Shown one piece after another: positions 12,317-22,113 of a stretch of DNA of 64,000 bases (the stretch's first letter is position 1; each line of letters starts with the position of its first letter). The notes under the pieces were generated by a model. The model did no database searches, was not told where the DNA came from, and was given only the letters and a program-made list of their open reading frames with translations. The stretch is from positions 36,437 to 100,436 of the forward strand of contig MUCP01000049.1 in NCBI GenBank assembly GCA_002816875.1. Direction: 5' to 3'. This stretch comes from SAR202 cluster bacterium Io17-Chloro-G2 (GTDB taxonomy: Bacteria > Chloroflexota > Dehalococcoidia > Lucifugimonadales > UBA3495). A program made the translations under genes and the position numbers.

Positions 12317-15300
12317 TAATCAGCCTCCAACGGTTGGTAAAGATCCGAATCGTCGGCTATGCTCTGGCTCAGTGGAGCGTGCGCCTCTTCGTTGAGGAGT
12401 TCCACCGACAGGCCGAGGCTTTGTAATTCTTTCAAAAGCACGTTAAAGGATTCTGGCACTCCGGGCTGGCCGATGGGCTCACCCTTGACCACTGCCTCGT
12501 ATGTTTTGACACGGCCCGCCACATCATCGGACTTGACCGTTAGCACCTCTTGCAGGTTGTAGGCGGCGCTGTAGGCTTCCAGGGCCCACACTTCCATCTC
12601 GCCGAACCGCTGCCCGCCAAACTGGGCTTTGCCTCCCAGCGGCTGTTGGGTGATCATGGAGTAAGGACCGGTAGAACGGGCGTGAATCTTATCCTCAACC
12701 AGGTGTATCAGCTTGAGGATGTAGATGCTCCCCACGGTGATCGGCTGGTCGAATGGTTCACCGGACCGGCCGTCAAACAGCTGGAATTTACCAAAGGTAG
12801 GGGGAGCTATGCCCTTTTCCCGGTGAACCTCAAGGGCCACCTTGTGCAACTCCTGGGGTTCCAGGCCGTCGGGGTCTATTTCGGCCACGTCCTTGAGCCA
12901 AATCCTCAGGCAGGCGGCCTGCGCCTCTCCTTGGACCTGGTCGTCGAACAGCAATTTACCGTCGTAGCCCCTGTCCGACAGCCAGGTGATGACTTTGTCG
13001 AAATCCTGCTGGTTCGAACCGTCGGCCGGATTGGTGGAAAGGGCGCCGGCCTGCTGCGTGAACCAAACCCTGGCCAGGGCGTCTTCAAGGGAATCATCGC
13101 TGGCGCCGTCGAACACCGGTGTGTTGGCCCTGAAGTTCAGGTTCCGGGCGGCCCAGCCCAGGTGTGTTTCCAACACCTGGCCCAGGTTCATCCTAGAAGG
13201 CACGCCAATGGGGTTCAGGATGATGTCCACTGGAGTTCCGTCGGACATGTATGGCAGGTCCTCTTCGGGCAATATTCGGGCCACGACGCCCTTGTTGCCA
13301 TGGCGGCCGGCCATTTTATCTCCCACCGATATCTTGCGGGTTTGGGCGATCCACACGCGGACGGCCTCGTTGACCCCGGGGGACAGATCGTCCCGGTTGG
13401 CCCGGTTGAGCACCCGTACGTCGATGACCTTGCCCCTTTCCCCGTGGGGGACCCTGAGGGAGGTGTCTTTAACGTCCCGGGACTTTTCTCCAAAGATGGC
13501 CCGGAGCAGTTTCTCCTCCGCCGTCAGCTCAGTTTCGCCCTTGGGAGTGACCTTTCCCACCAAGATATCCCCGGGTCCCACGTCGGCGCCCACCCTTATG
13601 ATGCCGCGCTCGTCAAGGTCCCGCAGGCTGCCTTCCCCCACGTTGGGAATGTCCCTGGTGATCTCTTCGGGGCCCAGTTTGGTTTCCCGGGCTTCCATTT
13701 CATGCTTTTCTATGTGGGTGGAGGTGTAACAATCGTCCTTTACCAAGCGTTCGCTGAGGATGATGGCGTCTTCATAGTTGTACCCCTCCCAGGACATGAA
13801 CGCCACCGTGACGTTTTGCCCCAAGGCCAGCTCTCCGTGGTCGGTGGAGGAACTGTCCGCCAGGACGCCGCCGACTTTCACGCGGTCTCCTTTGGCAACC
13901 GTGGAGCGCTGGTCGAAACAGGTTCCCTGGTTGGTTCTGGCGAATTTGATCAATGTATGGACGTGCTCGGTCCCATCATCGTCGGTGACGGTCACATCCC
14001 GCCCGCTGACGGAAGTCACGGTCCCTTCTACTCGGGACATGACCACCTGGCCGCTGTCCCGCGCGACGCGTCCTTCTATCCCGGTGCCCACCACCGGAGC
14101 TTGTGGCCGCAACAAAGGCACGGCTTGACGTTGCATGTTGGACCCCATCAGGGCCCGGTTGGCGTCGTCGTGCTCCAAGAAGGGTATCAATGCCGCTGAG
14201 ATGCTCATGATCTGCATAGGCGACACGTCCATGAGGTCCACCGTATCCGGTGACTCCTGGATGTAGGTCTCGCCCACGCGGATCTCAACCCGGTCCTGGG
14301 TGAACTGGTTCAGGTCGTCCAGCAACGAATTGGCCTGGGCCACACGGAAGGTCTCTTCCTGGTCGGCCGATAGATAAGTCACTGCGTCGTCACCGGACGC
14401 GACGAATGGCTTGACCTGGATTTGGGTATTCTTAGGCAGATTTCGCAGGGGGGCCAGCCGGTTGGGCGGGATGGCCTTGCCCTTGGTGATGATGGCCTTG
14501 CCCTCCGCGTCTCTCACGTCTTGGGTGACGGTCCGGCCTTTAAGGTCGGGGGAATCGTGGGGCAAAGTCTTGATCACCCGCCGGTACGGCGATTCGATGA
14601 AACCATAGGCGTTTATCCTGGCGTATGACGCCAGCGAACTGAGCAGGCCGATGTTCGGGCCCTCCGGTGTTTCTATCGGGCAGATCCGGCCGTAGTGGGA
14701 GAAGTGGACGTCACGGACGTCGAACCCCGCCCGTTCACGGGAAAGTCCTCCGGGGCCTAGGGCGGAAAGCCTTCGCTTGTGGGTCAATTCCGCCAGCGGG
14801 TTGGTCTGGTCCATGAATTGGGATAGCTGGGACCCGCCAAAGAATTCGCGGACGGAAGCCACCACCGGGCGGATATTCACCAGGCCCTGGGGGGCGGCGA
14901 CCTCTGGGTCCACCAGCGTCATCTTTTCCTTGACCATCCGCTCCATGCGCAGCAGGCCCACGCGGACCTGGTTTTGCACCAACTCGCCCACGGCCCGGAC
15001 CCGCCGGTTACCCAAGTGGTCTATGTCGTCGGGACGGCCATCTCCCTGGTTGATGCGGATCATGGTGCGTATTACGGCTACCACGTCCTCCAGAGACAGC
15101 GTCATCAAACCATCATTGATCGTTTGGTTCAGACGCCTGTTGAGCTTGTACCGGCCCACCCGGCCTAGGTCATACCGCCGAGGGCCGAAAAATAGGTTGC
15201 GCAGCAGGTTGCGGGAGTTTTCCAGACTGGGGGGTTCGCCGGGCCTCAGACGCCGGTAAAACTCTATTTGGGCGGCGGCGATACGCTGGGCTGCGTCGTT

Positions 15301-16092
15301 GTCGTACTCGACTTCGGGGTGCAGCCATTCCCAAAGGGAAAGCAGGTCGTCTTTGCGGAAGTTGTAGTCCTTGGGGTCTATCTCCGGGTCCCGGTCCAGG
15401 GTGGATTGCATATATTTGTGATTTTCGTCGGTATCCACATCGGTAAAAAGAGCCGATATGTCTTCGTCGTAGGCGACACCCAGCGCCCGCAAGAACGTGG
15501 AGGCGGAAACCTTACGTTTGCGGTCGACTTTGACTGACAGGATGTCCTTGTTGCTGGTCTCGAATTCCAGCCAAGCTCCCCTGGAGGGGATCAGCTTGGC
15601 AAAGCACAGGTTCCGGGCCGACACGGCATTCCGCTCGTAAACGAAATAGATGCCGGGAGAGCGCACCAATTGGCTGACCACCACGCGCTCTGCGCCGTTG
15701 ATGATAAAAGTCCCGTTGGGGGTCATCATGGGGATGTCCCCCATGAAGATCTCCTGCTCCTTGATCTCGCCGGTTTCTTTCATCACTAGCTGGGTCTTTA
15801 CATAAAGGGGTTGGGCGAATGTTATCTCCCGCTCCTTGCACTCTTGGGGCAGGAATTTGGGGTCGCGGAAATAATGCTCCATAAAGTGGAGTTCGTATTT
15901 CTTGGCCGTGTAATCGGCTATGGGAGAGATCTCCTTATAGACTTCCTGCAGTCCATCCGTGGCGAACCACTCGTAGGACGCCAGTTGGCTTTGAATAAGG
16001 TTGGGTATGTCCACCACCGCTGGAATACGGGCGTAGGTGCGAGCTTCGGGCAGCGGCGCGCGTAGCGCGCCCTGAACGGGAGACAGAGCCAT
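12316..16092 (-). CDS. rpoB: RNA polymerase beta subunit
   Basis: A 1258-residue catalytic subunit of RNA polymerase. The rifampicin-pocket region reads [20 protein letters not shown] then LSALGPGG, with the Asp, His and Ser positions of susceptible enzymes intact. Other signatures are [41 protein letters not shown] and [20 protein letters not shown] near the end. AAGGAG lies nine bases before the ATG. It is first in an operon with rpoC and pyrD. rplJ and rplL, commonly upstream of rpoB, are not here; divergent transporter genes are found instead. A near-consensus promoter lies about 150 bp upstream. Confidence 0.97.
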   Translation of the reverse strand: MALSPVQGALRAPLPEARTYARIPAVVDIPNLIQSQLASYEWFATDGLQEVYKEISPIADYTAKKYELHFMEHYFRDPKFLPQECKEREITFAQPLYVKTQLVMKETGEIKEQEIFMGDIPMMTPNGTFIINGAERVVVSQLVRSPGIYFVYERNAVSARNLCFAKLIPSRGAWLEFETSNKDILSVKVDRKRKVSASTFLRALGVAYDEDISALFTDVDTDENHKYMQSTLDRDPEIDPKDYNFRKDDLLSLWEWLHPEVEYDNDAAQRIAAAQIEFYRRLRPGEPPSLENSRNLLRNLFFGPRRYDLGRVGRYKLNRRLNQTINDGLMTLSLEDVVAVIRTMIRINQGDGRPDDIDHLGNRRVRAVGELVQNQVRVGLLRMERMVKEKMTLVDPEVAAPQGLVNIRPVVASVREFFGGSQLSQFMDQTNPLAELTHKRRLSALGPGGLSRERAGFDVRDVHFSHYGRICPIETPEGPNIGLLSSLASYARINAYGFIESPYRRVIKTLPHDSPDLKGRTVTQDVRDAEGKAIITKGKAIPPNRLAPLRNLPKNTQIQVKPFVASGDDAVTYLSADQEETFRVAQANSLLDDLNQFTQDRVEIRVGETYIQESPDTVDLMDVSPMQIMSISAALIPFLEHDDANRALMGSNMQRQAVPLLRPQAPVVGTGIEGRVARDSGQVVMSRVEGTVTSVSGRDVTVTDDDGTEHVHTLIKFARTNQGTCFDQRSTVAKGDRVKVGGVLADSSSTDHGELALGQNVTVAFMSWEGYNYEDAIILSERLVKDDCYTSTHIEKHEMEARETKLGPEEITRDIPNVGEGSLRDLDERGIIRVGADVGPGDILVGKVTPKGETELTAEEKLLRAIFGEKSRDVKDTSLRVPHGERGKVIDVRVLNRANRDDLSPGVNEAVRVWIAQTRKISVGDKMAGRHGNKGVVARILPEEDLPYMSDGTPVDIILNPIGVPSRMNLGQVLETHLGWAARNLNFRANTPVFDGASDDSLEDALARVWFTQQAGALSTNPADGSNQQDFDKVITWLSDRGYDGKLLFDDQVQGEAQAACLRIWLKDVAEIDPDGLEPQELHKVALEVHREKGIAPPTFGKFQLFDGRSGEPFDQPITVGSIYILKLIHLVEDKIHARSTGPYSMITQQPLGGKAQFGGQRFGEMEVWALEAYSAAYNLQEVLTVKSDDVAGRVKTYEAVVKGEPIGQPGVPESFNVLLKELQSLGLSVELLNEEAHAPLSQSIADDSDLYQPLEAD

Positions 16093-16243
16093 ATCCGGAT
16101 CTCCTTACAGTGAGTTACGCCGGGGCATGCTGATCCCCTGGGCAGGGACGCATGGAAAACAGAAGACAAAGAGGTACACTGGGTTGGATACAGGCAAGAA
16201 GTTGACAGCAGTCCACGTCTGAGGCATATACTGGTAACCGGTT

Positions 16244-16271
16244 ATTATACAGGTTTCATGCGGCGTGTCAA
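16244..16271 (-). promoter_or_regulatory. near-consensus sigma-70 promoter for rpoBC
   Basis: Read on the minus strand, TTGACA (16271-16266), a 16-bp spacer and TATAAT (16249-16244): both hexamers are perfect. The predicted start is near 16237, giving an rpoB leader of about 145 nt. This is the strongest promoter I see in the window and fits a highly expressed core operon. Confidence 0.75.
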
Positions 16272-16581
16272 GTGGGGTGGCTGATTTTTTCTTAATATCA
16301 ACCGTTTTGGCCCCTGAAACCGATTTTCCCAATAAATTCAATAAGTATCCGGCCTCGGTTAGCCGGGTTTGAGCCTGGGGCAGGTACGTTAGGCCCTAAA
16401 CTCGGTTTTGACCAGTTTATGATAGGTTCGGATACCGTCACCGTGGTATTATTTCCGGCAATGATATGCCTGCGTCAGGTTTGGCCCCACGGGCCAAGCG
16501 CCCGAAAGAGGGCGACGGACCCTATTTGATTTGTCCTCTATCAATGAGGGGCAGCATGGAATTGAACCACGGGAGCCTGTC

Positions 16582-17943
16582 TTGATAATTACGTCGGCCA
16601 AAGACCTGGCCATAGCCGGTCACAAGATCCACTACGCCTGGGTCATGGTTGCGGTCGCATCCGCCCTGAGGCTTAGCGGTTCCGCCGTCCGGACCTCTTT
16701 CAGCATTCTGGTGCCCCGCCTGGTTGAGACCTTTGGTTGGAGTATCGGCGCTGTAGGCGGCATACTGGCCGTCCAGTGGATATTCTCGGGTCTCTTTAGT
16801 CCGTTGGCTGGCTCGCTGGGCGACCGGTACGGAATCCGCCGCACCATGACGGCTGGCGCCTTGCTGTTCACCGCGTGTATGGTGGGCTCCGCTCTGGTCA
16901 TGGGTAGCAATACTACCAATCTATTGCTGTTTTACCTGATCTACGGGGTTTTGCTCAGCGCCGCCATGGCCATTTTCCAGGTCCCCCTGACGGCGGCGGT
17001 CACCATGTGGTTCCGGAAGCACCTGGGGCTGGGAATGGGGATACTGCAGTCATCCCAGGGAATGGGTCCCCTGGTGTTCGTTCCCCTGGTCTTGTTTATC
17101 ATCTATGTTTTCGGTGGGGGTGAGAATGGCCTGAAAGCGGCATTTTGGGTCACCGGCATTGCCGGGGGCGCTGTCATGCTTCTGTTGATAAGGCCGTTTT
17201 ACAACGAGCCGGCGCAGATCGGCTTGAGACCCATGGGCGCTCCGGACGACGAGCCCATTCAAAAGGTGCAAGAGCCAGAGATAGCCAAAGTGCGGGCCAG
17301 TGTTTTTATGCACCAAGCCCAGCGCACTGGGACCTTTTGGAACCTCATTGGCATTCATTTTTGGGGATGCGCCGGCCACGCGATCGTGATGGCCTTGCTG
17401 GTAGCCATAGCCGAGGAAGCGGGCGTATCCAAGGGCGCGGCAGCGGGGCTCTTCGTGGTTCTTTCAGCAGTCAGCACTGTTTCCAGGTTTGGCGTCCCCA
17501 TCGTTGCCGACCGCATGGGCAGCAAAGGCGCCATGGCCGTATGCTTCTTCATGCAGAGCGCCCCCATCATCATCCTGTTCTTCGCCCACGACGCTTGGAT
17601 GTTTTACCTGTTTGCGGCGCTATTTGGCATCGGCTTTGGCGGCGAGATGAGTGCGTTCCCCATCATCAACCGCCAATACTACGGCAGCGCCCCCATCGGA
17701 GCCGCCTTCGGCTGGCAGATGATGGGGGCGAACATCGGCATGGCGGCGGGGGTTACTATCGGCAGTCTCCTTCGGGACATGACGGGCGACTTCACCGCTA
17801 CCATCGCGGTATCGTTGGTGCTGAGCCTGGTGGGGGTTGCCTCCATTCTAGTTCTTCCCACGACCTCCCGGCATCAACTCCCTCACTGGGAGGATGCCAT
17901 TCCCCAAGAGGGCATCCCGGCGGTGGCGCCGGCGGATTCCTAA
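16582..17943 (+). CDS. MFS transporter (OFA/monocarboxylate-like)
   Basis: A major facilitator superfamily carrier with about 12 hydrophobic segments. The loop-2 signature is GSLGDRYGIRRT, and a cytoplasmic loop follows the sixth segment. The layout (YAWVMVAVASALRLS at the start and a WSIGAVGG pattern) resembles oxalate/formate or monocarboxylate carriers. The substrate is unknown. I prefer TTG 16582, which has GGGAG six bases upstream; TTG 16531 is in frame but has no ribosome binding site. A dihydropyrimidinase-like gene follows 30 bp later on the same strand, so it may import a cyclic ureide or amide. That substrate link is inference. Confidence 0.85.
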   Translation: MIITSAKDLAIAGHKIHYAWVMVAVASALRLSGSAVRTSFSILVPRLVETFGWSIGAVGGILAVQWIFSGLFSPLAGSLGDRYGIRRTMTAGALLFTACMVGSALVMGSNTTNLLLFYLIYGVLLSAAMAIFQVPLTAAVTMWFRKHLGLGMGILQSSQGMGPLVFVPLVLFIIYVFGGGENGLKAAFWVTGIAGGAVMLLLIRPFYNEPAQIGLRPMGAPDDEPIQKVQEPEIAKVRASVFMHQAQRTGTFWNLIGIHFWGCAGHAIVMALLVAIAEEAGVSKGAAAGLFVVLSAVSTVSRFGVPIVADRMGSKGAMAVCFFMQSAPIIILFFAHDAWMFYLFAALFGIGFGGEMSAFPIINRQYYGSAPIGAAFGWQMMGANIGMAAGVTIGSLLRDMTGDFTATIAVSLVLSLVGVASILVLPTTSRHQLPHWEDAIPQEGIPAVAPADS

Positions 17944-17973
17944 CCTTATCAGACTGATTATGGAGGCCTGAAA

Positions 17974-19398
17974 ATGCTAGACCTGATCATCCGCGGCGGA
18001 CAGGTGGTAACTTCATGGGGCGTGGGCGATTGGGACGTGGGGATCCAGGGAGATAAGATCGTGTCGGTGGCAGCGGCCAACTCCATAACCGAAGAGGCCG
18101 GCCGGATCATCGACGCCACCGGAAAGATAGTCGCGCCCGGCGGAATCGAGCCCCATGCCCACATAGCGGCGCCCATCATGGGGCCGGGGAATCATTCCAC
18201 CGCTCCGCCGGATCAGGTGAGCCGCGCGGCCCTTTATGGCGGCACCACCACCCTGCTGGACTTCGCCATCCAGTATCCGGGCATCGACATCAACCAGGCG
18301 GTTCAGGAGCGCACCTCGGTCTGGCGAGGCAATTCCTACGCCGATTACTCCCATCACTTGATGCTGTTGGGCGAGATACCTTCCGAGATCTTGGGCCAGC
18401 TCCACGAGCACATCGAAGACGGTTTCGCCACCGTCAAGATATTCACCACCAACATCCGACCGCCGTCCATGTCCGGAGAGCCGCGCATGGTGGGGACGGG
18501 CCACCTTCACGACTTGATGGAGCAGATCCAGCGCCACAGCGCCATGCTGCTGGTCCATTCCGAGGACGACGATATGGTGCAGCATATGTACCAGAAGCTG
18601 GCGGCCGAGGAGCGCACCGAGTGGTGGAACATGCACCTGGTCCACAGCAACGAGTCCGAGGACGTTTCCTTCAGGCGGGTGTTGAAGGTATCCGAGTGGA
18701 CCGGCTCGCCGGTGTACTTCGTCCACGTCAGCGCAATGCAGGGACTGGCAGCGATACAAGAATCCAGGGCCAAAGGGATGCCGGTGTACGGTGAGACCCT
18801 GCACAATTATTGTTGCTTCAACGCCGAAAACTATAAGGAAGAAAACGGCATGAAGTATCACACCTATCCCTCGTTGAAATCCGAGGAGGACCGGCAGGCG
18901 CTGTGGAACGGCATCGTCAACGGCGGCCTGAGCACCATGGCCACCGACGAATATTGCACATCGTGGGACCTGAAGATCGTAGGCCGCACGATTTCCGACG
19001 TGACCGGCGGGCACAACGGCGCCGAGACCCGGGTTGGCATCACCTTTAGCGAAGGGGTGTCCAAGCGGGGCATGTCGCTGCAGCGTTTCGTTGACGTGAC
19101 ATCGGCCAACGCCGCCAAGATCATGGGCCTATATCCCCGCAAGGGCGTCATCGCTCCAGGCAGCGACGCCGACCTGGTCCTGATCGATCCCAGCATCAAG
19201 AAGCGTTTGGCCAAGGGAGACTTCCACATCACCGACTACAGCATCTGGGAAGATTTTGAGATCGAAGGCTGGCCGGTAACGACCATCCTTCGGGGTAAGG
19301 TGGCCGTGGAAGACGGGGAGTTCAAAGCAACCCTTGGCGATGGCCAGTTCTTACCCCGCAAGGTAGACCCCCAGGTAGCCAACAAGCCTGTGGCCTAG
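17974..19398 (+). CDS. Dihydropyrimidinase / D-hydantoinase-like cyclic amidohydrolase
   Basis: A 474-residue metal-dependent hydrolase of the dihydropyrimidinase/hydantoinase/allantoinase group, which opens cyclic amide rings such as dihydropyrimidines or hydantoins. The binuclear site is complete: His61 and His63 (EPHAH), the Lys to be carbamylated at 155 (TVKIFTT), His195 (LLVHSED), His251 (YFVHVSA) and Asp325 (MATDEYC). Usual enzymes read GGIDVHTH; here it is GGIEPHAH. GGAGG precedes the ATG. It follows an MFS gene by 30 bp, which suggests an uptake-plus-hydrolysis pair. The exact substrate cannot be read from sequence. Confidence 0.88.
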   Translation: MLDLIIRGGQVVTSWGVGDWDVGIQGDKIVSVAAANSITEEAGRIIDATGKIVAPGGIEPHAHIAAPIMGPGNHSTAPPDQVSRAALYGGTTTLLDFAIQYPGIDINQAVQERTSVWRGNSYADYSHHLMLLGEIPSEILGQLHEHIEDGFATVKIFTTNIRPPSMSGEPRMVGTGHLHDLMEQIQRHSAMLLVHSEDDDMVQHMYQKLAAEERTEWWNMHLVHSNESEDVSFRRVLKVSEWTGSPVYFVHVSAMQGLAAIQESRAKGMPVYGETLHNYCCFNAENYKEENGMKYHTYPSLKSEEDRQALWNGIVNGGLSTMATDEYCTSWDLKIVGRTISDVTGGHNGAETRVGITFSEGVSKRGMSLQRFVDVTSANAAKIMGLYPRKGVIAPGSDADLVLIDPSIKKRLAKGDFHITDYSIWEDFEIEGWPVTTILRGKVAVEDGEFKATLGDGQFLPRKVDPQVANKPVA

Positions 19399-19401
19399 GG
19401 G

Positions 19402-19443
19402 GCCCTCACCCCCGGCCCCTCTCCCGTAGGGCGAGGGGTGCCC
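19402..19443. repeat. left inverted repeat flanking the DUF559 gene
   Basis: GCCCTCACCCCCGGCCCCTC then TCCCGTAGGGCGAGGGGTGCCC. The reverse complement of 19824-19888 begins GCCCTCACCCCGGCCCC and also contains CCTCTCCCTGAGG. The two copies therefore face each other across the small endonuclease gene. Confidence 0.7.
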
Positions 19444-19447
19444 TTGA

Positions 19448-19813
19448 ATGAGAGAATTGCAAAGATCAAAAACACCTGGTCATATTGTTGGAATTGCCCG
19501 TCGCTTGCGCCGAAAGGCCACCTCTGCTGAGGAAACGCTGTGGGGTCAGTTGCGAAAACGCCGGCTGGGTGGCGCAAAGTTTCGCCGCCAACATCCTATT
19601 GGAAGATATATCGCCGACTCTTATTGTGAAGAGGCCCATCTAGTGATTGAACTGGACGGAGATGTCCATTCAAATGTGGACCGGAAAGAGTACGACAACG
19701 TCCGGCAATCAATCATCGAGGCCAATGGAATCACCTTGCTCCGGATTAGGAACCAGGACATAGAGCGGGACTTGGAAGGGGTTATTCAAAAGGTTGCCGG
19801 AGTATTAGCTTGA
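19448..19813 (+). CDS. DUF559 family endonuclease-like protein
   Basis: A 121-residue DUF559 protein with the restriction-endonuclease-like (PD-(D/E)XK, Vsr-related) core. Visible parts: ATSAEETLWGQLRKRRLGG, FRRQHPIGRYIADSYC with Asp57, VIELDGDVH with Glu68 and Asp70, and a final LLRIRNQDIERD strand. These match the family's catalytic layout. No ribosome binding site is evident before the ATG. The gene is enclosed by GC-rich inverted repeats (19402-19443 and 19824-19888), and its boundaries nearly reach them, so it looks like cargo of a small repeat-bounded element. Whether it nicks DNA, and whether it helps the repeat spread, is unknown. Confidence 0.85.
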   Translation: MRELQRSKTPGHIVGIARRLRRKATSAEETLWGQLRKRRLGGAKFRRQHPIGRYIADSYCEEAHLVIELDGDVHSNVDRKEYDNVRQSIIEANGITLLRIRNQDIERDLEGVIQKVAGVLA

Positions 19814-19823
19814 GAACGTAAAT

Positions 19824-19888
19824 TCCCGTCCCCTCTACCTCAGGGAGAGGGGTGGCCCCGATTTCATCGGGGCCGGGGTGAGGGCGAC
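19824..19888. repeat. right inverted repeat flanking the DUF559 gene
   Basis: Contains CCCGTCCCCTCTACCTCAGG, then GAGAGGGGTGGCC, a GCCCCGATTTCATCGGGGC hairpin and CGGGGTGAGGGC. In reverse complement its outer end matches the left repeat at 19402. The inner hairpin is extra relative to the left copy. Confidence 0.7.
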
Positions 19889-19988
19889 CCCTCGAAAGAG
19901 CATACCCATGACCACGGAATCCAGCCAAGGATCTGGAAACCACGGCGGAGAATTCCGGCCTGATTCAACCTAGAGATCTAAAAGCCGG

Positions 19989-21188
19989 TTACCCTCGCAG
20001 GAGGCCGTTGCGGTCCAGGATCCGGGCCCATTCGGCCACGCCTTCGTAGACGGTTTCCGCTGGGGGATGGCCGAAGCACAGCCGGGCTAGATTGGCGCCG
20101 CGGCCTTCTGGCGAGAACATGGTGCCGTTGTAAAACCCCACCCCTTCCCTGAACGACTGCTCCTGGAATGCCGCCAGATCGGTGCCCTCGGGCATCTCCA
20201 CCCAAACGTAAAGGCCGCCCTGGGGAACCAGCCAGGTGGCGGCGCTGCCGAAGTTTTCGCCCAGGGATGCGATCATGGCGTCCCGCTTGACCACCAGCGC
20301 CCGATTCTCTTCTTCGATGTGCTGGTACATGTTGTCTTTCAGGTATTCCTCGATGGCCAGGGCCGCGAACTGGTTGACCCCTCCACCCGCTTTGAAGCTC
20401 ATGGCCCGCTGGATCACTTCCGGCGGCGCGACCATGTAGCCCATGCGCATCCCCGGGGCCAATATCTTGGAAAACGAGCCGACATAGATCACCGAGCCGG
20501 TGTCGTCCAGGGAGTGGAACGAGGTTACGTCCTCGCCTTCGAAGCGCAGGTCCACGTAGCAGTCGTCCTCGAAAACGGGAATGCCGTGCCGGCGGGTGAT
20601 CTCCAGGACTTGTTTACGCCTTTCCAGGGTCATGGTCCAACCCAGTGGGTTCTGGAAGCACGGTATAGTGTATAGGTATTTGACCTTTTTCCCCAGCCCC
20701 GCTTGCCGTTCCAGGGTCGCTTCCAACTCTTGCGGAATGATGCCCTCATAATCGCACTTGACCCCCACCACGTCGGTGCCGAACCGGCGCATCTGCCGCA
20801 TGGTTCCCAGGTAGAAGAACTCCTCGGTCAGCACCACGTCGCCGGGATCCGTCAGGGCTTGGATCAGCATGCCGATGGCTTCACCCGACCCCGACGTGAG
20901 AACCACGTCGTCTTCGCCAACCGTCATGTTGCGGTCCCGGCCCAACTTTTCCGCCACCAACCGCCGCAACGAGGGCAACCCGGCCGAGTTGGGATAATAG
21001 GCCAGGTCCTTGCCATCACGGTCCAGCGCATTTTTAAGGGACGATGCCAGCCCGTCCAGGGGCAGGGTTTCCGGGTCGGGGTAGGCCACGGCGAAATCGT
21101 ACTTGGGCCTGAGAGCCGCGCCGGGCGCGACGACGGTTGAATTTTTTGAGAATAGACCTTCGTAGCTGAACCGCTCTGAATCCGCCAT
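19989..21188 (-). CDS. PLP-dependent aminotransferase (class I/II, aminoadipate/MocR-like)
   Basis: A 399-residue fold-type I aminotransferase. Key elements: YYPNSAGLPSLRRLV, the cofactor loop TSGSGEAIGML, PCFQNPLGWTM with the substrate-binding Asn, VFEDDCYVDLRF with the cofactor Asp, and the Schiff-base Lys at about 241 in GSFSKILAPGMRMGY. This pattern matches the 2-aminoadipate aminotransferase/valine-pyruvate group. No GntR DNA-binding domain is present, so it is a free enzyme. The start at 21188 is chosen for CAGGGG upstream; an upstream ATG at 21254 adds residues with no homology pattern. The amino acid substrate is not determined. Confidence 0.88.
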   Translation of the reverse strand: MADSERFSYEGLFSKNSTVVAPGAALRPKYDFAVAYPDPETLPLDGLASSLKNALDRDGKDLAYYPNSAGLPSLRRLVAEKLGRDRNMTVGEDDVVLTSGSGEAIGMLIQALTDPGDVVLTEEFFYLGTMRQMRRFGTDVVGVKCDYEGIIPQELEATLERQAGLGKKVKYLYTIPCFQNPLGWTMTLERRKQVLEITRRHGIPVFEDDCYVDLRFEGEDVTSFHSLDDTGSVIYVGSFSKILAPGMRMGYMVAPPEVIQRAMSFKAGGGVNQFAALAIEEYLKDNMYQHIEEENRALVVKRDAMIASLGENFGSAATWLVPQGGLYVWVEMPEGTDLAAFQEQSFREGVGFYNGTMFSPEGRGANLARLCFGHPPAETVYEGVAEWARILDRNGLLRG

Positions 21189-21347
21189 GTTTACCCCTGC
21201 CGATTTTTGGATTGACCTGGGCCGGGATGTGTCACCCGTGCTAGGCCGTTTCAATGAAAGCTAGTATACATGCTTGGGCTATGGGTGGGGCCCATGTCCA
21301 GGAAGACAGGCACGGAGTTTCGTTTGATTGACTAGCCTTTGGTTTCC

Positions 21348-21527
21348 CGTTCGTCCTGAGCTTGTCGAAGGATAGGTTGGAGTTTTAAGCCGCGGGATCA
21401 GTCCGAGGCATTCCCCACAATCCAACTTGGGAGTCGTTATGCCGGTCTTTAATGAGGCGTTGCCTCGATTTTCTAGGATTGATTCAAGGGCCACAGTCTG
21501 TGGTTCGACAAGCTCACCATGAGCGGT
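21348..21527. repeat. two dispersed repeat copies in a non-coding gap
   Basis: CCGTTCGTCCTGAGCTTGTC with GAAGGATAGG (21348-21377) and TGGTTCGACAAGCTCACCAT with GAGCGGT (21501-21527). They occupy the 21189-21619 gap, where I see no convincing gene. Both belong to the family seen at 121, 3864, 3942, 26720 and 39321. Confidence 0.65.
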
Positions 21528-21619
21528 ATTTGATGACAATCCTTGGATCGTTGAAAGAACGCTGGGGCTACAGGAATTTGATGAGGGGCTGGCCCGAATA
21601 ATCTCGGGCAGAGTGTCGG

Positions 21620-21943
21620 CTAATAAAGGCCGTCGTCGGAGAAAAAGGGCTGGTCTGGCTCGGACTCTTGGCGCCCAAGGATGCGGCCGGTATTGAGCAG
21701 GCACGCCCGGAGCCAGAGGACGATGATGGCCCGGTCGACGCGGTCCTGGGGGGGATGGATACTGCGGCCGAATTTCAAGGCCAGCCATCCGTGATAGCCG
21801 GCGGAGAAATAGTCTTCCAAAAATTTAGTCGGCTCGGCATCGGCCGCCGATGCTTCAAGGATCTCCACCGGGGCCTCCGAACACATCATGCCCGGATTTT
21901 CGGCAGCAAACTTTAGGAAGTGTTCCTCCATGGCCGGGTCCAT
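21620..21943 (-). CDS. small hypothetical protein
   Basis: A 107-residue reading frame that I do not recognise. It is acidic in the first half (MEEHFLKFAAENPG, then AAAEPTKFLEDYF-like text) and has a hydrophobic helix, RAIIVLWLRACLLNTG, in the second half. No ribosome binding site is visible before the ATG at 21943. The balanced composition and the lack of a better frame favour a real gene, but it could be spurious. It lies between a repeat-rich gap and the NHL-repeat gene on the same strand. Confidence 0.4.
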   Translation of the reverse strand: MDPAMEEHFLKFAAENPGMMCSEAPVEILEASAADAEPTKFLEDYFSAGYHGWLALKFGRSIHPPQDRVDRAIIVLWLRACLLNTGRILGRQESEPDQPFFSDDGLY

Positions 21944-22113
21944 AGTATCACTCGCGTTTCACAGGGAAGTTAGGGGACTTCAGTGACTTGATATCAGCGG
22001 CGTGTTTGGGTGTGGCGACTGTCACCGCGTGCGGTCCATGCTTGGGGCAGGCGGAAAGCGGCCCGGACGCCCCTTATACCAAAGGTATGGCTTTGGGGCG
22101 TCCGAAAGTTTGC

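Noticed and set aside
12550-14199. 549-codon open frame opposite rpoB
   Set aside because: It lies fully antisense to a conserved part of rpoB, and its translation looks like codon-bias shadow (long runs of Gly, Val, His).
16202-16232. plus-strand TTGACA...TATACT upstream of the MFS gene
   Set aside because: The spacer is 19 bp and the gene is about 300 bp further on; too weak to call.
18013-19014. 333-codon open frame opposite the dihydropyrimidinase-like gene
   Set aside because: The sense frame has a complete metal site and a good ribosome binding site; the antisense frame has neither.
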